NCBI GenBank assembly: GCA_030625695.1
Contig: DAOUQK010000094.1
Coordinates: 1-10,790 of the forward strand
DNA length: 10,790 bases
Reading direction: 5' to 3'
DNA from: Paracoccaceae bacterium
Lineage (GTDB): Bacteria > Pseudomonadota > Alphaproteobacteria > Rhodobacterales > Rhodobacteraceae
Part shown: positions 6,236-10,790 of the stretch, piece by piece
Position numbering within the stretch: position 1 is the first letter of the stretch
Layout: each line of letters begins with the position of its first letter
Translations under genes and position numbers: made by a program
The notes under the pieces: generated by a model
What the model saw: the letters and a program-made list of their open reading frames with translations, nothing else
Databases searched by the model: none
Told to the model about the DNA's origin: nothing

Positions 6236-6853
6236 ATGGATGCTCTTGAGTCGCCGCAGATTTACCTGATTACTCCACCCAGCCTTGATCTGGATGTATT
6301 CCCCGACCTGCTGGCATCCGTGCTGGACAGCGTTGAGATCGCCTGTATCCGCCTTGATATGATCAGCCGCGAAGAAGACGATGTGGCCCGCGCCGCCGAC
6401 GCCCTGCGCGCCGTGGCCCACGCCCGCGATGTGGCACTAGTGATCACCGATCACGTCCTTTTGGCCCAACGCCTTGGCCTTGACGGGGTGCACTTAAGTG
6501 ACGCCGCCAAGTCGGTTCGCGACACCCGCAAGACCCTTGGCCCCGACGCCATCATCGGCAGCTTTTGCGCCGCCACCCGCCACGACGGCATTTCCGCCGC
6601 CGAAGCCGGTGTGGATTACGTCAGCTTCGGCCCCATTGGCGCCACGTCGCTTGGCGCCGGCGAACAGGCATCGACCGACCTGTTCCAATGGTGGTCGGAC
6701 ATGATCGAAGTGCCGGTTGTGGCCGAAGGCGCGCTTGACCCGGGCCTGATCGCCACGTTTGCGCCGATGACCGATTTCTTTGGCATTGGTGATGAAATCT
6801 GGGGTGCGGACGATCCGGCCAAGGCCCTGAAGGGGCTGATCAAGGCGATGTAA
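6236..6853 (+). CDS. Thiamine-phosphate-synthase-like protein (ThiE/TenI fold)
   Basis: A 205-residue protein with the TIM-barrel pattern of the ThiE/TenI family: IYLITP opening strand (9-14), VITDHVLLAQRLGLDGVHLSD (69-89), LGPDAIIGSFCAA (101-113), GVDYVSFGPIGATS (125-138) and VVAEGAL (161-167). True ThiE joins the thiazole and pyrimidine halves of thiamine. Here several catalytic motifs differ: the QLRxK-type strand reads CIRLD (37-41), the GPxFxTxTK loop reads GPIGATSLG, and HLGQ reads HLSD. It is therefore probably a paralogue with altered or unknown activity. ATG at 6236 has AAGGA (6223-6227) 8 bases upstream; an open extension to 6113 has no such support. No other thiamine genes are nearby. 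Its 3' end is 4 bases from the convergent HupE-like gene. Confidence 0.75.
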   Translation: MDALESPQIYLITPPSLDLDVFPDLLASVLDSVEIACIRLDMISREEDDVARAADALRAVAHARDVALVITDHVLLAQRLGLDGVHLSDAAKSVRDTRKTLGPDAIIGSFCAATRHDGISAAEAGVDYVSFGPIGATSLGAGEQASTDLFQWWSDMIEVPVVAEGALDPGLIATFAPMTDFFGIGDEIWGADDPAKALKGLIKAM

Positions 6854-6857
6854 TCGC

Positions 6858-8015
6858 TTACAAAAACACCCGTTCAACAAACCAATACGCACCGACAAAG
6901 GCGATGCCCATTGATGCCGGGATGGCGATCCGTCCACGGTACCAGGACTTGCGTCCAAACCACAGACCAACGCTCAGAAACGCCGCCGCAATTACCGCGA
7001 GTTGCCCCAGTTCAACACCGACATTAAAGCCGATCAAAGCGGGCAGGAATTGCTGATCGGGCAGGCCGAACTCTCCCAGCACGGCGGCAAACCCCAGCCC
7101 GTGCAACAGCCCGAAACCAAACACCACCACCGGTCGCCAGCGGTGCAGCCGACCGGATATTACGTTTTCAACCGCGACAAAAACGATTGTTGCGGCGATC
7201 AGCGGCTCAACGATATTGGGGTTGATCTGTACTGTGCCGGATGCCCCCAACGCCAATGTCACCGTATGTGCCACTGTAAAGGCCGAGATTTGCCAAAGCA
7301 GCGGGCGCAGCTGCGCCGACAGGAAAAACAAGCCCAAAACAAACAGGATATGATCCAGTCCTTTGGGCAGGATATGGTCGAACCCAACCGGGATATACGA
7401 CATGAACGCCTGCATGCCGGTCTGCGCGCCGCCCCCGGCCAGAGTAATCACCGGGCTGATTTCACCCCCGGTGATATAACCGGTGTACGCATCCTTGACC
7501 CCCTGTTGGCGCAACACCAGATCACCCGATCCGGCGGCCCAGGTCAGGGTCAAAGACCGCACCTGTGGCGATATCGCGCCTTTCAGCACCAGATAGGACA
7601 CCCGCGGCAGATCAATATCGCCCACCTCACCCACCTCGACCGATGCCAGATTAAGATCAACCATCGGCCCGCGCCCGCCATCGCTTCGGATTTCCACGCG
7701 CGTGCCCCAGTCCGCCCCAAACGCCCGGACTTTTGCCGCCAGATCATCCGGCACCAACCCGCGCAACCCGTCATATGCACCCGATTGATCCGACGCATTG
7801 GTGTCTTCTATGCCGTCCAGATCAATCCCGGCCAGAAATGCCTCGACGTTCAGGCGCAGCTCCAACACCACAACCCCGCCTTCAACCTGCAGGTCGGCAA
7901 TTGTCGGCGTCACCTCATGGGCGCGTGCAACAATCGGTGACAACACCAGTAAAAGACTTGACATAAGCCCCAGCAATTGCAGCCTGATCGCGAACCCGTT
8001 TAAGGTAAGCCCCAT
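6858..8015 (-). CDS. HupE/UreJ-family membrane protein, putative Ni/Co transporter
   Basis: 385 residues in two parts. A signal peptide (1-32, cleavage predicted after VARA) leads into a periplasmic domain of about 170 residues. A C-terminal membrane domain with about six hydrophobic segments (about 210-383) follows. The membrane part has the polar residues expected for metal transport in HupE/UreJ relatives: GFDHILPKGLDHILF (211-225, His214, Asp221, His222), His250 in FTVAHTVTLALG, His305 in GLLHGLGFA, and Glu335. Nickel or cobalt uptake is the usual proposal for the family; the substrate cannot be read here. AGGAAAGGG (8025-8033) supports the ATG at 8015. A later ATG (7964) would leave a signal peptide without a positive n-region. 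The start overlaps the divergent DUF4198 gene, and no hydrogenase or urease genes are in the window. Confidence 0.85.
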   Translation of the reverse strand: MGLTLNGFAIRLQLLGLMSSLLLVLSPIVARAHEVTPTIADLQVEGGVVVLELRLNVEAFLAGIDLDGIEDTNASDQSGAYDGLRGLVPDDLAAKVRAFGADWGTRVEIRSDGGRGPMVDLNLASVEVGEVGDIDLPRVSYLVLKGAISPQVRSLTLTWAAGSGDLVLRQQGVKDAYTGYITGGEISPVITLAGGGAQTGMQAFMSYIPVGFDHILPKGLDHILFVLGLFFLSAQLRPLLWQISAFTVAHTVTLALGASGTVQINPNIVEPLIAATIVFVAVENVISGRLHRWRPVVVFGFGLLHGLGFAAVLGEFGLPDQQFLPALIGFNVGVELGQLAVIAAAFLSVGLWFGRKSWYRGRIAIPASMGIAFVGAYWFVERVFL

Positions 8016-8033
8016 GTTTTTACGCCCTTTCCT
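8001..8033. promoter_or_regulatory. Overlapping divergent start region (shared CATG)
   Basis: The bases CATG at 8013-8016 contain both start codons: ATG 8014-8016 on the plus strand and ATG 8015-8013 on the minus strand. Each gene's ribosome site lies inside the other's first codons: TAAGG at 8001-8005 for the plus gene and AGGAAAGGG at 8025-8033 for the minus gene. Promoters for both must therefore lie within the opposing reading frame. Confidence 0.55.
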
Positions 8034-8808
8034 GTCCGTCCTCACAGTGCTGATCGCAAACGCCAGCCTTGCGCATGAGTTTTGGATCGAACCGACGAAA
8101 TATCAAGTGGAAACCGGTGCGCCGCTTTTGGCCGACCTGCGCAATGGTCAGAATTTCTCGGGCCGCGAACAGGCGTATTTCCCCAAACGCTTTGCCCGCT
8201 TTGATCTGATCATCAATGGCCAGACCATCGCATTGGAAGGGCGATTAGGTGATATTCCGGCGGTTCAAACCACGGCCACCACTGACGGTTTGCTGATCAT
8301 CGCCCATCAAACCAAACCGAAATACTTGAAATATACAGCGTGGGAAAAATTCGCCAAGTTCGCCGCTCACAAGGATTTTACCGGCGTCAAAGGGTTGCAT
8401 GACGCCCGTGGTCTGCCCGAAAATGGCTTTAGCGAAATCTATACCCGCTATGCCAAGGCCCTGATCGGTGTTGGTTCGGCGCAAGGTAGCGACTCGCAAA
8501 CCGGGCTCGAGACCGAATTTGTCGCCCTCACCAATCCTTATATCGATGGCGCGGGCAGTATTTCGGTCCAGCTATTCTATCAAGGATCCCCCCGCGCCAA
8601 CACGCAAATCGAAGTGTTTGACCGCGATGCAAACGCCAACGTCAACATCACCTATATTCACACCGATGAAATGGGAAAGGCGCACATCCCGACGCAAGCG
8701 GGTCACACCTATCTTCTGGATGCCGTGGTGCTGCGCCCAGCCCCCGAAGACGTCAAAGCCGTTTGGGAAACCTTGTGGGCTGCGCTGACGTTTGGCGTAC
8801 CGAAGTGA
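8014..8808 (+). CDS. DUF4198-type periplasmic protein, possible metal-uptake partner
   Basis: A 264-residue secreted protein. Its signal peptide (MFLRPFLSVLTVLIANASLA, 1-20) is followed directly by HEFWIEP (21-27), the typical mature start of DUF4198 proteins, and then a beta-rich body with a family-like GQNFSG (45-50). Late motifs include TNPYID (173-178) and a terminal repeat-like beta domain with GKAHIPTQAGHTYLLDAV (221-238). DUF4198 members often occur with nickel or cobalt transport genes, and here the divergent neighbour is a HupE-like transporter; a role as a periplasmic metal-binding partner is inference. TAAGG (8001-8005) lies 8 bases before ATG 8014. A longer open frame from 7798 exists but would destroy the signal peptide, so it is not used. 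The gene converges on the NYN gene with 24 bases between stops. Confidence 0.8.
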   Translation: MFLRPFLSVLTVLIANASLAHEFWIEPTKYQVETGAPLLADLRNGQNFSGREQAYFPKRFARFDLIINGQTIALEGRLGDIPAVQTTATTDGLLIIAHQTKPKYLKYTAWEKFAKFAAHKDFTGVKGLHDARGLPENGFSEIYTRYAKALIGVGSAQGSDSQTGLETEFVALTNPYIDGAGSISVQLFYQGSPRANTQIEVFDRDANANVNITYIHTDEMGKAHIPTQAGHTYLLDAVVLRPAPEDVKAVWETLWAALTFGVPK

Positions 8809-8832
8809 ATCCGCACCAGATACCGCCAGCCG

Positions 8833-9426
8833 TCATTGCATGGTTGTTGTCGTGTTCATCTCCAACTCCAGCCACAGGTGACCAGAGCGAAATCCACCGC
8901 GGACAAGAAACCCCGGTTCGCGCAGTTCCGGGTGATCGTCAGACCAGTCGCGAAAACGGTCATTGCTAACAACCCTTGCGCCCAGATCGCGCGCCACATC
9001 TAGAATATAGGGGTCAGCCGGGGTGCCTTTAGGAACAACCATTACTCTTTCTTCGGGTAAACCCAGCATCTTGCCAAAACTTGAATCATGCAGGTAAGTC
9101 CCCGAAATCAAATAGCCCGCATTTGCATCAAAAACGACGCCCAGCGTATAGCCACGCTTTGACAGATAACTCAACACCTCGCGAACTGTTTCAATTTGGG
9201 GCGTTCCGTCTTTCCAGTGCATGACGTTCGATCCGTCCAGCACAACCCACTCTCTTTTGGCTTTGCGGGCATTCCGGGCGCGACGGCCCCATTTGAACAA
9301 CAACAGACAAATGCCAGCAAGGGCGCAAGGGCCGGCAATCAGCAAGAGATCCGACCATTCAGGCAGGGCCAAAGAGGCGACGACGCCAATCAGCGAAACG
9401 ATGACAAGAAGAATAAGAAAAACCAT
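8833..9426 (-). CDS. Membrane-anchored NYN/Zc3h12a-like ribonuclease
   Basis: 197 residues. Two hydrophobic segments (about 2-20 and 25-45) are followed by a strongly basic stretch (KWGRRARNARKAKR, 45-58), which by the positive-inside rule puts the rest in the cytoplasm. The remainder is a PIN-like NYN domain resembling the Zc3h12a RNase family: Asp64 and Asn67 in VVLDGSNV, Asp100 in GVVFDANAG, Asp138 in TPADPYILD, and Asp156 and Asp160 in SNDRFRDW. These are the acidic metal-binding positions known in MCPIP1. It is predicted to cut single-stranded RNA at the inner membrane; the target is unknown. It lies 26 bases after tgt on the same strand and is probably co-transcribed. Its ribosome site is weak. 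The short TTTT-Met-Gln tail is unremarkable. Confidence 0.8.
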   Translation of the reverse strand: MVFLILLVIVSLIGVVASLALPEWSDLLLIAGPCALAGICLLLFKWGRRARNARKAKREWVVLDGSNVMHWKDGTPQIETVREVLSYLSKRGYTLGVVFDANAGYLISGTYLHDSSFGKMLGLPEERVMVVPKGTPADPYILDVARDLGARVVSNDRFRDWSDDHPELREPGFLVRGGFRSGHLWLELEMNTTTTMQ

Positions 9427-9452
9427 GAAACCGCCGATGTTTATTCAGACCG

Positions 9453-10583
9453 TCAGAACGGTTCGATATCGCCCTGCGCCCGTTTTGCGTGGAAATCAGC
9501 CTGGAATTGCACGAATATTCCGGCGCCAATCGCCGCGCGCATCCCGGCCATAAGCTCTTGATAGTAATGCAGGTTATGCCAGGTCAACAACATCCCCGAT
9601 ATCATCTCATTGGCCCGGAACACATGGTGCAGATAGGCCCGCGAATACGACGAACACGCCGGGCAGGTGCAATCCTCGTCCAACGGCCTTGGATCATCGC
9701 CATGTCGTGCGTTTTTAATATTCACCACGCCGCGCCGGGTAAACACCTGCCCCGTGCGCCCTGACCGGGACGGCAATACGCAATCCATCATGTCAATCCC
9801 ACGTGCCACGGCACCGACAATATCGTCCGGTTTGCCGACGCCCATCAAATATCGGGGCCTATCATTGGGCAGCATGTCGGGCGCATAGTCCAACACATCA
9901 AACATCATTTCCTGCCCTTCACCAACAGCCAATCCACCAACCGCATAGCCATCAAAGCCGATCTCTCTCAGGCTCTCAGCGCTTTCCGCCCGCTGTTCAG
10001 GAAAAATACTGCCTTGTTGAATGCCAAACAACGCGTGGCCTGGCCGGTCGCCAAACGCCGCACGTGACCGCGCCGCCCACCGCATCGACATCTGCATTGA
10101 GGCAAGCGAGTCTGTTTCACTCGCCGGAAACGGCGTGCATTCGTCAAAACACATGACAATATCGCTGCCCAGCAAGGCCTGAATTTCCATTGACCGCTCT
10201 GGCGTGATTTCGTGCTTGGACCCATCAATATGTGATTTGAACGTCACACCGCGTTCGGTCAGCTTGCGCAAACCTGCCAGACTCATCACCTGAAACCCGC
10301 CCGAATCCGTCAGAATCGGCTTTTCCCAGTTCATGAACTTATGCAATCCACCAAGCCGGGCAATCCGCTCGGCGGTTGGGCGCAGCATCAGATGATAGGT
10401 ATTGCCCAGCAATATGTCCGCACCGGTCGCCGCCACACTTTCGGGCAACATCGCCTTGACGGTGGCGGCTGTGCCCACCGGCATGAACGCCGGTGTCGCA
10501 ATATCGCCCCGGGGCGTCTTGATCACACCGGTACGGGCCTTGCCATCCGTGGCACTCAATTCATACTCAAACGTCTTTGGCAT
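9453..10583 (-). CDS. tgt: Queuine tRNA-ribosyltransferase (tRNA-guanine transglycosylase)
   Basis: Exchanges guanine 34 of GUN-anticodon tRNAs (Asp, Asn, His, Tyr) for the queuosine precursor preQ1. The 376-residue product has the family length. Visible are TPAFMPVGTAATVKAM (29-44), Asp93 in LTDSGGFQ, CFDEC (145-149), GIQQG (187-191), GGLAVGE (216-222), the predicted nucleophile Asp267 in GIDMMDCVLPSR, and a complete zinc site Cys305, Cys307, Cys310 and His336 whose spacing equals that of the Zymomonas enzyme. ATG 10583 gives the conserved N-terminus (MPKTFEYELSATDGKARTG) and is preferred over in-frame starts at 10619 and 10658. The NYN RNase gene follows after 26 bases. No queuosine biosynthesis partner (queA, yajC) is in the window. 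Confidence 0.96.
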   Translation of the reverse strand: MPKTFEYELSATDGKARTGVIKTPRGDIATPAFMPVGTAATVKAMLPESVAATGADILLGNTYHLMLRPTAERIARLGGLHKFMNWEKPILTDSGGFQVMSLAGLRKLTERGVTFKSHIDGSKHEITPERSMEIQALLGSDIVMCFDECTPFPASETDSLASMQMSMRWAARSRAAFGDRPGHALFGIQQGSIFPEQRAESAESLREIGFDGYAVGGLAVGEGQEMMFDVLDYAPDMLPNDRPRYLMGVGKPDDIVGAVARGIDMMDCVLPSRSGRTGQVFTRRGVVNIKNARHGDDPRPLDEDCTCPACSSYSRAYLHHVFRANEMISGMLLTWHNLHYYQELMAGMRAAIGAGIFVQFQADFHAKRAQGDIEPF

Positions 10584-10645
10584 CAGGGCACTCTCGCAAT
10601 TTGCTATCTTTTGCGCCATTATCGGCCCATTGCCAAGGAGAACCC

Positions 10646-10790
10646 ATGTCAGATTCAAATGCCGCCCCTCTTACATTCGGCTGGAAAGAATGGATCGACC
10701 TGGAGGGCGTTGAAAAAGTCACCGGAAAGGGTATAGTCGGGCAGATTTATGATGAGATTGAAACCCGCGTTCGACCCCGACCAACAAAGC
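10646..10790 (+). CDS. Unidentified protein, 5' end only
   Basis: ATG 10646 has an excellent ribosome site (AAGGAG, 10635-10640, 5 bases upstream) and is open for 48 codons to the window edge. It starts MSDSNAAPLTFGWKEWIDLE and continues with no signal peptide or membrane segment. GWKEW-I-L recalls the start of the RimK-associated zinc protease family, but the (A/T)KVDTGA that should follow is absent, so I do not assign it. It diverges from tgt across 62 bases that must carry the promoters of both, though I can point to no convincing boxes. Confidence 0.6.
   Translation, partial: MSDSNAAPLTFGWKEWIDLEGVEKVTGKGIVGQIYDEIETRVRPRPTK

Noticed and set aside
7002..7940. 312-codon open frame antisense to the HupE-like gene
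   Set aside because: The product is Gln/His/Arg-rich with no motif or ribosome site, and mirrors a well-defined membrane protein gene.
7798..8013. N-terminal extension of the DUF4198 protein to an earlier ATG at 7798
   Set aside because: It would bury the signal peptide 72 residues inside, and it only mirrors the HupE-like coding strand. ATG 8014 has a good ribosome site.
10584..10658. 25-residue extension of Tgt from upstream start codons
   Set aside because: The conserved Tgt N-terminus begins at ATG 10583, and the extension would occupy the divergent promoter gap.

Overview
The window looks like chromosomal DNA from a Rhodobacterales (Roseobacter-group) alphaproteobacterium. The evidence is a bacterial AcnA, a PleD-type diguanylate cyclase, a paired GH108 endolysin and 3TM-type holin like the lysis cassette of Rhodobacter-type gene transfer agents (GTAs), and a compact gene order with many convergent and divergent neighbours. 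All identifications come from reading the protein sequences; no database search was run. There are no rRNA or tRNA genes, insertion sequences or CRISPR arrays.

Layout. (1) 1-80, minus: only the signal peptide of an exported protein that continues off the window. (2) 81-348: promoter region of aconitase, with a 12-bp perfect palindrome lying over the predicted -10 box. (3) 349-3036, plus: complete acnA, followed by a GC-rich hairpin. (4) 3037-3357: a 321-base gene-free stretch with several inverted repeats, ending in a long hairpin just before the next gene. (5) 3358-4824, plus: a PleD-like diguanylate cyclase with an intact GGEEF and I-site, whose two receiver domains both lack the phospho-acceptor Asp. 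(6) 4879-6095, minus: endolysin then holin, overlapping by 10 bases. (7) 6236-6853, plus: a thiamine-phosphate-synthase-like protein missing several catalytic motifs. (8) 6858-8015, minus: a HupE/UreJ-type membrane protein. (9) 8014-8808, plus: a DUF4198-type periplasmic protein. The start codons of (8) and (9) share the bases of one CATG. (10) 8833-9426, minus: a membrane-anchored NYN/Zc3h12a-like ribonuclease, downstream of and probably co-transcribed with (11) tgt at 9453-10583. (12) 10646-10790, plus: the 5' end of an unidentified gene.

How the parts fit. Aconitase, Tgt and the ThiE-like protein are housekeeping or housekeeping-derived. Endolysin and holin form a two-gene lysis unit; no capsid or tail genes are present, which matches the separately located GTA lysis cassette known from Rhodobacter capsulatus. 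A c-di-GMP synthase lies convergent to that cassette, which is notable because c-di-GMP and CtrA signalling are known to influence GTA production in R. capsulatus; a local link is only inference. The HupE-like and DUF4198 proteins are a divergent pair, plausibly for nickel or cobalt handling, and both are predicted to begin with His-Glu once mature.

Nothing here is clearly a wholly new system. The observations most worth following are the hairpin and TTG start of the diguanylate cyclase, its two unphosphorylatable-looking receivers, the shared CATG start, the membrane-anchored RNase beside tgt, and the palindrome over the acnA promoter.
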